A DNA stretch of 64,000 nucleotides from Artocarpus heterophyllus (GCA_025403435.1 CM046341.1:18747460-18811459), one strand, 5' to 3'. Counted from the stretch's first letter, positions 23,157 to 35,690 are shown. Notes: generated from the sequence alone by a model not told the origin. Translations and numbers: made by a program.

Positions 23157-26100
23157 GTGTTGAACCAGGTGAGTAGTAGGAATTTGTTGGTGGATCCACC
23201 CAAGCTAAAGGAAAGCAAAGCCAAAAGAGATCAGAACAAATATTGCAACTTTTACAAGGACGTGGGACACAACACCCACGACTGCATCCAGCTTAAAGAC
23301 CACATCGAAAGGCTGGTTCAAGACGGACATCTGCAAGAGTTCGTAGAGCGAGTCCTGACTCTTGGCTCCAAGCTCGGGAGGAACGACCAACCAACCCAGG
23401 ATGCGCAGGCCCAGCCACACAACGATGAGAACGCCTCGGAACCTTCGAACATCGTTCACACGATTTTCAGCGGGCCTGTTACTAGGGACACCTCGAGTGG
23501 CCGACAAACGTATGATCGGGAAGCTCAGCTGATTGAGAGGGGCGACCTCATGAATGTGTCCAAACATGTGAACAAGATCTGCAGACAAGAGGACATCCTC
23601 ATCACATTCACTAAAAAAGAGGCGGATAAACTTATTCATCCGCACAACGATGCTTTAGTGTACAAGCTTCAAATCGCCAACAACATTGATCGACGTGTGC
23701 TGATCAACAACGACAGTTCGGCAAATATTTTCTTTAAGCAGGCCTATGACAAACTGAAGATCAGTAACGCCACACTCATCCCAGTCCAAACACCCTTACA
23801 CGGCTTCACCAGAGAATGCGTCCAAGCAGTTGGAAAGATTGGCTTGCCGGTCACCTTTGGGGAGGGTGTTCACTCGGGTAACACCCAAACCCTCCCAGTA
23901 CAATATCATTATCGGGCGGCCAACCCTGAACGCCCTTAAAGCTGTGGTCTCCACTTATCACCTTGCAATGAAGTTTCCAACGAAGAACGGGATCAGGGTC
24001 ATCGGATCGCAGCAGAAAGATTCCCACAATTGCTATGCCAATGCCATAAGGGAAGCTGCAGCTCGGCAAATGGACGTCTTGGTTGTATTTAAAGTGGACG
24101 AGATACCCTTTCCTGTCGAGCAAAAGCCCAAAATGTCGTCCGACCTTGACCATCGACTCCCAGAAGAAGTACAAGCCACGCCGATAGAAAAATTAGTACT
24201 GTACCACTTGGATCCCAAACATCCCCACCAAACGGTCCAAGTCGGGTCCCAATTGAAGCTTGAGATTCGGGCTGACCTGAAGAAGTTCCTCTCAGAATAT
24301 CAGGATGTATTCGCGTGATCCCATGAGGACATGCCTAGCATCGTCATTTGCCATTACTCGACATCCGTCCCGACCACAAACCAGTCATCCAAAAGGACGT
24401 TTAACTCTGAGAGGTATGCCGCCATCAACAAAGAAGTCCAGAAGCTCTTGAAGGCCGTGTTTATCCGAGAAGTCACCTACTTGGAGTGGCTGGCGAACAT
24501 AGTCCTAGTCAAAAAAGCCAACAGGAAGTGACGAGTCTATATTGACTATACCGACCTCAACAAAGCTACCCAAAGGATTGCTTCCTACTACCTCGGATAG
24601 ACCAACTTCTAGATGCAACGGCCAAACATGAGCTCCTAAGCTTCATGGATACCTACTCCAAATACAACTAGATCCGGATGGCCGAGAAAGACCAGATCAA
24701 GACCGCCTTCACCACGGACCAAGCGCTTTTCTGTTATGTGATTATGCCAATTGGACTTAAGAATGCCAGAGCCACCTATTAGCGCCTAGTGAACAAAATG
24801 TTTGCTTACCTAATCGGCAAAACCATGAAAGTTTACGTTGATGACATGCTCGTCAAATCCATCCGAGCAGCGGACCATATCGTCAATCTCCGAGCAAGCT
24901 TTGATATCCTCCAGAAATATAGGATGAAACTCAACCCGGCCAAGTGTGTATTCGAAGTAGAGTCTAGCAAGTTCCTCGAATTCATGGTTAACTAGAGAGT
25001 CGTCGAAGTCAATCCAACCAAAACCCAAGCCGTGATAGACATGCAATCACCCCGCACTATTAAGGAAATACAAAAGCTGACCGACATAGTAGCAACCCTG
25101 TCTAGGTTAGTCTCCCGGCCTACCGACAAGTGCCACCCTTTTTTCTAGATGCTTAAGGGGAGGTTTGAGTGGAGCAGGGAGTGTAAGGAAGCATTTCAAA
25201 GCCTCAAAAGATACTTAGCCACGCCCCCCGCTTCTATCCAAACCTTTGCCAAGAGAAACACTATGCCTACCTGGCCGTATCCGAGAAGGCCGTGAGCTCA
25301 ATGCTCGCTCAAGAAGAAGACAGTGCCTAGAAGCCGATCTACTACACAAGCCACACATTTTAAGGCGCCGAGGAGCGGTACCCTTCATTGGAAAAGTTAG
25401 CGTTTGCCCTCTTGACCTCTGCCCGAAAGCTCCGACTGTATTTCCAATGGCACACTATCTAGGTCCCAACCAAGTACCCCTTGCACCAAGTCCTCCAAAG
25501 TCCGAAAATATCTAGACAGATGGCTAAGTGATCGGTTGAGCTCGGACAATACGACATACACTTTGTGCCCAAGATGGCCATTAAGGCGCAGGCATTAGCT
25601 GATTTCATTACAGAGCTCACGGACGCCGGGCAAAGTACCCCTTTTGTCGAGAAAGCTCTCGTCGAAGTCCAAGACACCCCCAGCAGCAGCAGCAATACCG
25701 CCAAGCCTAAGCCTGAATGGAAGCTTTGTGTAGACGGATCATCATGCATTAGTGGCTCCGGCGCCAGCCTGGTCCTCACCAGTCCGAACAAATACAAGGC
25801 AATTTATGCACTTCACTTTGACTTCAAAGCATCCAATAAATAAGCCGAGTATTAAGCCTTGTTAGCTGAACTCGAAATCGTACGAAACCTCCAGGTGGAT
25901 CGCATCTGTGTCTATAGCGACTCAATGCTTGTTGTCCAGTAGGTCGTCGGTGGATTTCAAGCCCGAACAAAATCCATGATTGCCTATTTAAAAGAGGTCA
26001 AAGCATTGTTAAGGCAATTTAAGGCCTCTTCCTTTGTCCAAATCCCGAGGTCCAAGAATTCAGAAGCCGACGCACTTGCCCGGTTGGCCTCAAGCTTGGG

Positions 26101-26340
26101 AAACAACGAACTAATGTCTGTCCCAATTGAGAGGCTAGCCGAGTCGAGCATCATCAAAGAAGTGACTAGTGTAGCCAAAGAGCAAACAAGCACCTAGATG
26201 TGCATCATCCGATACCGACCACAGCTGAGTTGCTCAGCGACCGAGAGGAAGCCCGACACATTTGCAATAGCTCGGACCGGTATTTGATGATCAGGAGAAA
26301 ACTCTACAAATGCGGCTACACCACCCCATGCTTAAGATGT
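23157..26340 (+). pseudogene. Tat pol: protease, RT, RNase H, archaeal-type RNase H
   Basis: Protease (about 23640-23960) reads LINNDSSANIFF, where the family has a D-x-G active site; both the Asp and the Gly appear replaced through G-to-A changes. RT (about 24400-25130) shows YAAINKEVQKLLKA, WLANIVLVKKAN and intact VYVDDMLVKSI. The Ty3 RNase H follows to about 25560. The second, archaeal-type RNase H (about 25710-26130) shows WKLCVDGSSCISGSGA and IPRSKNSEADALARLAS, a mark of the Tat lineage. Integrase starts (REEARHICN...YKCGYTTPCL) but stops at about 26340, where a tandem duplication begins. Numerous TAG stops interrupt the frame. Confidence 0.87.
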
Positions 26341-26350
26341 GTTGGGGAGA

Positions 26351-27210
26351 GGAGGCTCAATACCTCATGCAATAACTCAATTCCCAACTACAATTAGACT
26401 TATAAAAGGTCTAACGAACTTAAACAAGTCTAAGGGGGGCTACTGGGCACTACACGCCGTTGTAGACAGCCCAGATTGGACATGCCGAACAAGGATATCT
26501 AAAACTTGGGTTGGAACAAGGATGTATTTCCTGCTTGGCCAAATGAAAAAAAATAACCTGAGGAATAGTAAACTTTGGAAGAAATAAAATTCATCGAGGA
26601 ACATTAAACAAAAGAAATCTATACATAATCCAAGAATTATCGAACTTGGAAAAAATAAAAATTTCATTAAAATTTTAATTGTTTTTGGGAGGTATAAATA
26701 ACCGGGCACCTCCCAAACCCTGACAAGGAAAACGAAAAAGTACAAAGAAAGTACAAAATGCCTTCAGCCCTGGGCCCTGGCTCAATACCTCATGCAGGAA
26801 CTCAATTCCCAACTATAATTAGACTTGTTTAAGTTCTAAAGAACTTAAACAAGTCTAAGGGGGGCTACTGGGCACTACACGCCGTTGTAGACAGCCCAGA
26901 TTGGACATGCCGAACAAGGATATCTAAAACTTGGGTTGGAACAAGGATGTATTTCCTGCTTGGCCAAATGAAAAAACAATAACCTAAGGAATAGTGAACT
27001 TTGGAAGAAATAAAATTCACCGAGGAACATTAAACAGAAGAAATCTATACATAATCCGAGAATTATTAAACTTGGAAAAAATTAAAATTTCATTAAAATT
27101 TTAACTGTTTTTGGGAGGTACAAATAACCGGGCACCTCCCAAACCCTGACAAGGAAAACGAAAAAGTACAAAGAAAGTACAAAATGTCTTCAGCCCTAGC
27201 CCCGGCTCCT
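26351..27210 (+). repeat. Tandem duplication of about 428 bp in the Tat element
   Basis: The segment from GGCTCAATACCTCATGC at 26351 is repeated from 26779 with high similarity, each copy ending in GTACAAAATG(T/C)CTTC. A short third piece of the unit end is at about 27235-27265. The duplicated unit starts inside the integrase remnant and includes the region following pol. Confidence 0.85.
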
Positions 27211-27369
27211 CGGTGTCAAGGTCGACATGGCATCTTGCCCTCGAAAGTACAAAATGTCTTCGGCCTTGGGCCCCAGCTCCGACATCACCATCCTTAGCGT
27301 CATCGATCTAGGCGTCGAGGTCGACCACGGTATCTTGCCCTCTGGAAGCTTGGACCCAGATTTGCTCAT

Positions 27370-29618
27370 CCTCCTCGCCTGCCTTAGGCTCAACAACTAG
27401 AGACCAATCCATTACAGCGGCCTCGGGATGCTTTTCTAGAAGGTGCTCCTATAAGTCCATCCCGAAATAATAGTTGTCCGCATAATCAACAAACGCCTTG
27501 AAATCCTCCACTACCTAGGCCAGCCTGCCAAGCAGCTCCTCCCTCAAAAACCGCTCGTGGTCGTCCAGAGCGACTTGGAGAGCAGCCCGAGCTTGTTCTG
27601 CCTTGGTCCGCGCTTTGCCGGCCTCCTCCCGAGCCTTCCTTGCCTCATCTTCAGTCCGAGTTACGTTAGTCTTCGCCCAGCAGAGCCCGACCTCCTTTTC
27701 CTCAAGCATTTTCTCTGTCTGGTCTTTCACCTCACTGGCCCTTTCGGCCCTTCTTTGCTTTAGATGAAAGGTGCGCTCGACGATGAGGTGAACCATCTTC
27801 ATGTACGAGCAGGCCTACAAGAGCAAATTATCAAAAGCGAAAAAAATGCAAGCAACAAGGAGCTCGAGACTTAAACCAGACGTACCTTGACTATAAGCCT
27901 AAAGGCCGAGTGGAAGCACTTCAAGAAGGCCTTTTCCCAGACCGTCTCAAAAACTCTTCCTCAAGCACGGCCTCCTCGATGGTCTCAACCGTCGGGCGCT
28001 AAGACGTGTGACGCTTCCTCGATGGCTCCGCTGGCAGTGCCGGGACAACGGCGATAGTAGGCGGGGGATGGGCTCCGCGGCTCAACGAGCCCCCTAATCT
28101 TACTGACGGTGGTGAGGCGGTTAGCTGTTCGGTGGCGAAAGGGTGCTTGGGTTCCTAGACCCTCCTTCTCTTCGACCAAGCCACCTCTTTCCCTTTGGAT
28201 CGACAGAGGTTCTCCATCATCCTCTGCCTCGACATTTGCCGTGAAGACATTTCTGCAAGAAGGTTTAAGTCTAAGACATTTGCCGTGAAGACATTTCGAG
28301 AAAGCCACCCAAAGAGTCCTCGAAACTAGACGATGATGGCTCTCCTATTGACCACCCAGATCAGTAGGTGCTTGGCCCCGGGATGCCCTCGGCGCTGCGC
28401 CTTGCAATCGTCACTTGCTCGACTGGCTAATCAAGTGGGATGTTATGACAGGGGTTTGTTGAGCTGGACCCCCCGAACTAGCCATAATGGGTGAGGTTGG
28501 TCTTCCGAAGCAAGGACTGTCGCCGAAACGCTTCAGGCTGTAATATTATTCCTCCACTGCTACGATGACCTCGCTCGGTGCCCATGGTCTCTTCGACCAG
28601 ATGTGCCCCTGCTCAAATCTCCTCGAAACTTCTTAGTCCTCGGGCACCACCTCACCGGCTCAAGAAGCATAATTTCCCCCCACGAAGAACCACTCAAACT
28701 TCCACAATTTATCCGAGTAGGAGTTCCTAAGAATGAAGTCTTTCTTGAAGCCGGTGAAGTAGTACCAGCCCGACTGCCGAGGAAGCCGCTTCATCTTGTA
28801 AACCTGCTTGAAGGCCTCCCACGGCATCTTGGTCACGTGGTAGCACCTTGAAAGGACGTACATCCCGATCAAGGAACGACAGCAATTCAAGTTTAGCTGA
28901 GCAGAGCACACATTTAAATCATTTAAAGCCCGCCAGAGAAAAGGGTGGAAAGGTAGGCGGAGTCTTGCTCGAAAAAATTCCACGTACAATGTGATGTGAC
29001 GAGTCCCCCTCACTGGGCAAAATAAGTACAATGTGGTCAGGGATCTAGTACTCCCGATGTAAAGCCTCAAGTCGACCCTGCATTAAAGCTGACGTATAGC
29101 CCGCCGCGGAAACTTGGCCGAGCTGGGCTCTCCTGTAGGCAATCATCCCCCAGACTCTGGTCGCAACGGGCCTCTCCTCCTCAACCTCCTCACCTTCGAC
29201 TTCCGCATCCCCAGCTAGCCGATCCTCCTCAACTGACGTGTTGATGGTCACTTCGCCCGTGACAGGAGCTGAAGCCCTAGCTCCCCGGCCTGAGGTGCTC
29301 GGCACGTCGGCAACTGCCACCAAGCCGGCACATTCCCGCGCTGTAACCCAAGACATGCCTACAGCGGCTGCCATGATATATAGGTCCTCACCCCCTACAC
29401 GGTCTGACTGGGCGCCTCCCATCGATCATGTCCAAGAACTCCTGTTCTAGTACTGTCTCAGCATTGCGGCTAAGGATCTTAGCAAGCCGGGCCACACCAT
29501 CCTGATTAGGCAAAGCCCCATCAACATCAACCTCCTCGATTGTCGATTGATCGGTCTCAGTACTACTATCCGACCAGGAAATGGCTATATCATTCTGGGA
29601 AGCACTCAGATCACTCAT
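27370..29618 (-). pseudogene. Tat antisense ORF (Transposase_28-like, plus coiled coil), decayed
   Basis: On the opposite strand to gag-pol, pieces read MSDLSASQND (29618, acidic N-terminus), an Ala/Glu-rich stretch (29422-29045), then YVEFFRARLRLPFHPFLWRA, LIGMYVLSRCYHV, FKQVYKMKRL and GWYYFTGFKKDF (about 29000-28700). The last block resembles the putative gypsy-type transposon domain (Pfam Transposase_28) found as an extra ORF in Tat elements. A variable Arg/Pro-rich stretch follows, then a strong coiled coil (27802-27515: EARKAREEAGKARTKAEQAR). Frames shift between blocks. The function of this antisense protein in Tat elements is not established. Position between pol and the 3' LTR is as known for the lineage. 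Confidence 0.78.
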
Positions 29619-30008
29619 TTTTATATCTTCATCTCCGGATAATTACCTGCTCGGTTTGTAGTTGCACGGGACAAAGTATTAGATTCTCGAGTTACAACCT
29701 ACTGCTCGGCAACTAAAACTCAAAAGTTCTAAAGTCCAGATGTGCTAACACACTGGACAACGAGGGATTGACACATATTTATAGCCGAAGCTCAGGCGCA
29801 AAGCTCGAGCATGGAAATTGAAGAGACAATGATTACGCCCGTCAAGGAAATATCCAATCTCGTGCTGACATATGTCCTGTCGAGCTTGACGGCATGGCTC
29901 TTCAACTCCCATCGCCCCGAGACGTAGCCTGAAAGCCAACCTAAGCCGACCACACCCTCTCGGTATTGTCCACCTAATCGAGCACCGACCAAGTGCACTG
30001 GAGGCTAT

Positions 30009-30641
30009 TGTTGGGGGTGTGCTCAGCGTCGTCCCCGAGGAACACCTCCTCAGCAGATCGGCTACTGTACTCGATAGAAATCATCGAGAAGGCAATCCAC
30101 AACCTTTTGACCTCGGCCCTTCTTCCCAAGGTGCTCTATAAGGCCTCCGCTGGCTACGATGCAAGTCCTTACCTCCTTAGGAATGACACGTGCTCTGGTC
30201 AAATTGTCAAAGCCTACAACCATACAGCCACTTGCCACAAAAAGTCGACATATGGCCTCACTTCCGTCGTCAGATGGACGCCAATCCACTAGTAAAGTCT
30301 GTGACACATGTCACCTACCCTCTGACACTTGATGTGACACATGGGTTGTGGGTCAAACCCATTTAACACCTAGTTCAAGTAGTGGCCTATAAATAGAGTG
30401 CATATACTGCGGCTTGAGGCCAACATGCTCCTTCCCAACTACCTAGCTCTCACACTATGCCAAGCGGTACCTGCCTTAAGTGTAAGAGAGACCTTGTCTG
30501 GTACCATACCGGTGTTCCCCTTGACCTCCGAAGCATCCTTCCTCTTGTTACAGGGACGTCTAAGCAGGGAAGAACCATCCAAGCACCATGCACAGCCGCA
30601 GGTGGTATTGATCCGCCGCCACTTATTGGTAAACATCAACA
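30009..30641 (+). repeat. 3' LTR of the Tat element (633 bp)
   Basis: Starts TGTTGGGGGTGTGC right after a short purine-rich tract (CTGGAGGCTAT) and ends AAACATCAACA, pairing with 19149-19791 with many substitutions. A TATA-like TATAAATAG is near 30389. Confidence 0.85.
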
Positions 30642-31057
30642 CCTTGTGTAGTGTGTCATTTAAAAATTTCAATTTGAGTAAAACTGGAAGAAAGTTGCTT
30701 CTACTTTCAAAATAATTTAACAGTAACTAAGAAAATATTTTCTACTTCATATGCTTAAAGAAGAGAAAACGTCAAAATTTTAATGTAAGGCCAGAGGAAT
30801 CTAACAAGTCAGTCAAACATTATCACACCAAGTAGCGTTTCAAACATCATGGAAAACTATAGAATCAACAAAAATTAAAATGCCCACCTGTAATACTCGT
30901 TTGCAAATGCTAAATGCCCATTTCCAACCCCAGATCAAAGAGCTTTCACCAGATCTAATGAACCTTCCCATAACTTTAGTACCCCTAAACCACAAACCAC
31001 GAATCAAAAAAGGGACAGAGAAAGAGGGGGAAAAAAAAAGAAAAATGAAATGAAAAT

Positions 31058-31087
31058 GAAAATATATATATATATATATATATATAT
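31058..31087. repeat. (TA)n microsatellite
   Basis: About 15 TA units. The short open frame across it (repeating Ile-Tyr) is an artefact of the repeat. Confidence 0.95.
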
Positions 31088-31221
31088 TAGCCCTATGTCT
31101 CTTATCCTTAGGAGGTCTTCCTCCACTAGTGGGTTTTTTTGGAAAACTTCATTTATTCTGGTGTGGATAGCAGGCAGGCCTAGGTTTTTGTTTGCTCTGC
31201 TCCTTTTGACCCATAATAATT

Positions 31222-31532
31222 GTCAAAAACTGAGGAAAAAAAACTATGGAGAAGCTGAGAGAAGAAAACTATGAGGAAGAATTTTCTTTATTCAGTTTTA
31301 TGCTTATTCACAATGAATTAGACACTATATATAACGATCCTAGCAAAAGAAAAAAAGGGAAAAAAACTACCTCTATTCAGATCCCATGATTTATGGGATA
31401 TTCTTACAAACTAGGAACAATCAAATCAGCCTAATTCTAGGGATACAAACCGTCAAATTGTTACAGCTAATAGTACAGGTATACATCCCACTAATCACTC
31501 CCACAAATCACACAAATCACGTTTTTTCCACA
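31222..31532 (-). repeat. Probable 3' LTR of the minus-strand copia
   Basis: On the minus strand it starts TGTGGAAAAAACGTG at 31532, right after the purine tract, has a TATA box near 31330 (TTATATATAG) and could end TTTTTGACA at 31222. With no second copy in the window the inner limit is a guess from TG...CA ends. Confidence 0.5.
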
Positions 31533-31539
31533 CTCCCTC

Positions 31540-34500
31540 TCAAGCTGGTGAATAGGTATTTTCCATTCCCAACTTGGAGACAGGACTTTGAAACATTGAA
31601 CTACTTAACCCTTTAGTAAGTACATCTGCAAGTTGGCCATGTGTAGACACGTACGGCGTACAAATTAACCCACTTTCTAATTTCTCCTTGATGAAGTCTA
31701 TCAATTTCGATGTGCTTCGTTCGATCATGTTGTACCGGGTTGTGAGCTATGCTAATTGCAGACTTGCTATCACAATAAAGTCTCATTGGGCCATCCCACA
31801 TAATCTTCAAGTCTTCTAGGATGATTTTCAACCAGAGTAATTCACACACCCCTTGAGCCATTGCTCGAAATTCTGCCTCTGCACTAGACCGTGCCACCAC
31901 ATTTTGTTTTTCACTCCTCCACGTCACGAGATTACCACCAAGAAAGGTGCAATATCCTGAGGTTGAACTTCTGTCAACTATTGACCCAGCATAATCAGCA
32001 TCCGTGTATGCTTCGAGTACCAAACCACTGTTTCTCTTGAACAGAATTCCCTTTCCTGGTGTCCCTTTGAGATACTGTAACACTCGGTGGGCTGCATGCA
32101 GATGAACTTCCTTTGGGCTATGCATGAATTGACTAATTACACTCACTGCGTATGCTATGTCTGGTCGTGTATGAGACAGATAAATGAGTCTTCCTACTAG
32201 GCGTACATTTCCCTATCAACTGCAGCATCTTCCTCTGCTTTTCCAAGTCTAAGATTCGAGTCTATTGGAGTACTTGCTGGTTTGCATGTTGTCTTGCCTG
32301 TTTCTTTGAGAAGATCCGTAACATACTTCTGTTGGGAGATAAAAATGCCCTGCCTAAAGTGAGCCACTTCGATCCCAAGAAAATATTTCAGTCTTCCTAA
32401 TGCTTTGATCTCGAACTCCTTGGCTAAGCACTGACTTAGAGACTGTCTCTCCTTATTATCATTCCTGGTCAATATTATATCATCGACATATACCAAGAGT
32501 GCTGTGACTCCCCCTGAAGTTGAGTGTTTAATGAACAGCGTGTGATCCCCTTGGCTTTGTTTATACCCCATGGTACTCATAGCTCTTGCAAATCTACCAA
32601 ACCAAGCTCGTGGTGATTGTTTAAGTCCATACAAGGCCTTCTTCAACTTACACACTGTATGAGCAGCCAAATTATTCGCATAACCCGGTGGGACCTCCAT
32701 ATAAATTTCCTCTTCTAGTTCTCCGTGCAAAAATGCATTCTTGACATCAAACTGTTGCAACTCCCAACCATAGTTAGTTGCTAATGACAACAGGATTCTA
32801 ACAGTGTTCATCTTCGCAACTGGAGCAAAAGTTTCTAAGTAATCAATCCCATAGGTTTGAGTATAGCCCTTGGCTACTAGCCTTGCCTTGTATCTCTCTA
32901 TCGATCCATCTACTCCATATTTTACTGTATAAACCCATTTACACCCCACGGGTTTCTTTCCTGCTGGTAACTTCACCAACTCACAAGTTTTGTTTTTCTC
33001 TAATGCCTCCATCTCCACATTCATAGCTTGTTTCCATTTCTCACTGGACAGAGCCTCGAATAAGGTGGTAGGGATGGCAATATTGTTTAAGCTAACAAGA
33101 AAGGCTTTGTGAGATGGTGAAAAGTGTTTAAAGGACAAATAGTGTGCAAGCAGATATAAATGTCGTTTTCTACACTATCTAGTTCCTTTCCTAAGAGCAA
33201 TGGGAAGATCCTTGTCATTTTCACTCATATGAAATTCAGTTTCAGCTTGCAATGAAGGATTAGAAATTGTTACCTCATTCTCAGAATTTGGGTTGGATTC
33301 TTGGACTTGCACAGATTCAGGGACAGCTGTCCTCTTTCTTGAAAACACCTTGCCTTTGCCAAATCTCACATCCTCAAGAGCAGAGTTGGGATTTTCTAAA
33401 ATTTCAAGTACGAGTTCAGATATAGGATCTGGCATAGACTCGGATTCAGGATCAGACAGAGACTCAGGACTTGACACTATGGAACCAGGCATAGGAACTG
33501 GTTTAGACATGGGAAGTGATGGTAGATCAAGTAAGGAACCTTCGTCCTTAACCTCAATTATTGAATTCTCCCCCTGAAGATAAGGTGTGGTGAAGTAAGA
33601 CTCTCGTTCATTGAACGTAACATCCACAAAGACATAAAACTTCTTTGATGGAGGGTGATAACACTTATATCCTTTTTGAGTTAAAGAATACCCTACAAAG
33701 ACACATTTTAACGCTCTTGGATCCAACTTCCCCCTCTTTTGATTATGGATGTGGACAAATGGCACACACCCAAATATCCTAGAGACAAGATTATTTGTAG
33801 TGTGTAGGTTTGGATAGAATGTTGAGAGTGTTTCCATTGGACTCTTGAATCCCAAGACTCTAGTAGGCAGACGATTTATAAGATGAATGGCTGTAAGAAC
33901 TGCTTTTCCCCAAAAAGATTTAGGCACATTTTTCTGGAACAAGAAGGCTCAGTTTGACTCAAGAAGGTGACCATTTTTTCTTTCTGCCACTCCATTTTGT
34001 TGTGGTGTATTGACATAGGATGACTCATGTAGTATCCCTTCCTTTTGAAAGTATGGAGTTAGGACTTGATTAAAATAATCCCTCGCATTATCTGTCCTAA
34101 ACCTTTTGATATTAACCCCAAATTGGTTCTTAATCATGAAACAAAATTTTGGGAGAACGGTACTGACATCAGATTTTTGTTTAAGTAAAAAAAGCCACGT
34201 AACACGAGTACAATCGTCAATGAATGACACAAACCATCTTGCCCCAGATACATTACGAATAGTAGAATGACCCCAAATATCACTGTGAATGAGATAAAAA
34301 GGAATAGAGCTTCTTTTATTACTAACTGGAAAAGGTACACGTTTGTGTTTAGGAAGTTCGCACACATCACAATGAAAGCTCTCAACATCTAGACCTTGAA
34401 ATAAGGAAGGAAACATAATTTTAATGACCCTAAATGATGGATGTCCAAGTCGGCGATGATGAAGCCAAACTTGTTCTTTATTGGATGAACAGAATTCTAA

Positions 34501-35690
34501 AATAAAAGAAAGAGGTAATTTGCCTTTGGTGATGCTTGCTTGGCTCGGTGCTTCAAGATAGTAGAGTCCATCCCGTTCTCTAGCATGTCCAATCATCTTC
34601 CCCGAATCTTTGTCCTGAAATATACAATAATTATGATGAAAGACTACATTGCACTGTAAATCTTGAGTAAGTTTTTGAATGGAGACAAGGTTTGTGGATA
34701 ATCTAGGGACATGAAGAACATTTTTTAAGGTCAGTGATGGGCTTATTTTAACATCTCCTACACCTGCTACAGTGGTCAAAGAACCATCAGCTGTGGCTAT
34801 TTTCCTACTGCTTGGACATGGGAAATATGTGAAAAAAACATATGGTGAGTGGGTTATATGGTCAGTAGCTCCTGAATCCATGATCCAAGAGTTGGCAAAG
34901 GTTGTACCCAAGACATTTAATCCAATAGAGGGCGGAACTCACCTGAATACACCAATGAGCAAGTACCTGAAGGTTTGTCAAGGTTGCCAATGAGAGATCT
35001 CACTCTTTCGACCTCTTCTTGGTTGAGACCACCTGACTCCTTTGATGTTGCTTCAGTTTGCTATGCCACAACATGAGCCTGACTATTGTTCCTTTGCTGC
35101 TCTCCTTTTTGTCCCCACTCACGACTTGGAGGCTTTCCATGAAGCTTCCAACATCGCTCACGAGTATGGCGTGGCTTCTTACAATAAGTGCACCACAAGC
35201 TGTCCTTATAGTCACGATTCTGGACTTTTGGTTGTCCAGGTTTTCCCCCTTCAGAAATTGTTGCTTTTTCCATGCTTGTGACAGAATTATTTCCACCACT
35301 GGCGACCATAGCTGAGCTGTCCATATTTTGTGGTTCAAGCATCAACCCTCTTCTACTTTCCTCACCTCGAATCAGTGCCACTACCTCATTAAAGCACGGA
35401 ACCTCTTGTTTGCCAAGAATCTGAATCCTTACTTGATCAAATTCTAGATTAAGCCGAACAAGAAATCATAGACTCTATCTTGCTCGATGAAATCCTTTAG
35501 GATAGTAGCATCTTCAAGACATTTGGTTTTTATCACCCTGTAATGATCAAGTTCTTACCACAAAGCTTTCAATTGATTTGCATATTCAGTAACTGTTTTA
35601 CTTCTCTGTTTTGCAGCCATCGTCTTCACCTTGACTTCATATACTTGGGCAACATCTCCTCTTGTTGCAAAGAAATCAGAGTCTATGATA
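31540..35690 (-). pseudogene. Copia gag-pol (minus strand), lightly disrupted
   Basis: Gag (about 35690-35000) shows TVTEYANQLKALW, ALIRGEESRRG and an intact CCHC knuckle, CTYCKKPRHTRERC. Protease (34911 downward) has WIMDSGATDHI. Integrase (to about 33700) has HSDIWGH, RTDNARDYF and PQQNGVAERKN, so D-D-E is present. RT (33138-32197) has QFDVKNAFLHGE and LLVYVDDIIL. RNase H (32146-31540) has ARSSAEAEFRAMA, YCDSKSAI and the terminal ADVLTKGL. Breaks: stops at about 33946 and 33175, frameshifts near 32197 and 31700, and stops with a frame change in gag. All catalytic residues seen are normal. Confidence 0.92.

Larger units (their letters stand above)
19149..30641 (+). mobile_element. Ty3/gypsy retrotransposon, Tat type, 11.5 kb, decayed
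   Basis: LTRs at 19149-19791 and 30009-30641 (TGYTGGGGG...CATCAACA) flank gag, protease, RT, RNase H, a second archaeal-type RNase H, and an antisense ORF. That is the diagnostic layout of the Tat lineage (Retand, Ogre, Grande relatives). Flanking 5-mers are CCTTC (19144) and CCTTG (30642), a target duplication with one mismatch. The LTRs differ far more than those of the copia at 2229-11934, so this is an older insertion. It lies in an intron of the methyltransferase pseudogene in opposite orientation. The integrase is missing and a foldback element sits in gag. Confidence 0.88.
17554..30984 (-). pseudogene. METTL18/HPM1-like protein-histidine methyltransferase, split by a retrotransposon and decayed
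   Basis: Five exon pieces on the minus strand join with good splice sites. They are 30984-30888 (LKLWEGSLDLVKAL), 18391-18347 (LGCGRGLPGIFSC, the SAM-binding glycine loop), 18291-17971 (AVHFQDFNAEVLKC, then FFASDWSEI and GYDIILMAKT), 17883-17781 (GVVYMAAKKHFFGVRGGT) and 17636-17554 (SSMVAEVADG...EVWKLSFK, stop). This is the pattern of the METTL18 family of class I methyltransferases, which modify histidine in a ribosomal protein. Breaks: a TGA after LDLVKAL, a one-base deletion before KRVLQ, and a TAG in exon 18291-17971 after ENVTDC. Introns are kept, so it is not a processed copy. The intron 30887-18392 contains the complete Tat element. N-terminal exons are not identified. Confidence 0.8.
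31222..35690 (-). mobile_element. Ty1/copia element, minus strand, 5'-truncated
   Basis: A copia pol on the minus strand ends ENTYSPA at about 31540, followed by the purine tract AGAGGGAG and a probable 3' LTR. Gag can be followed to about 35690, but its N-terminus, the primer-binding site and the 5' LTR are absent, so the upstream end is lost. Internal stops are few, suggesting it is younger than the Tat element. It lies on the same strand as the methyltransferase pseudogene, upstream of its first recognised exon. Confidence 0.85.

Noticed and set aside
31050..31274. Open frame rich in Ile-Tyr repeats
   Set aside because: It is the translation of a (TA)n microsatellite.
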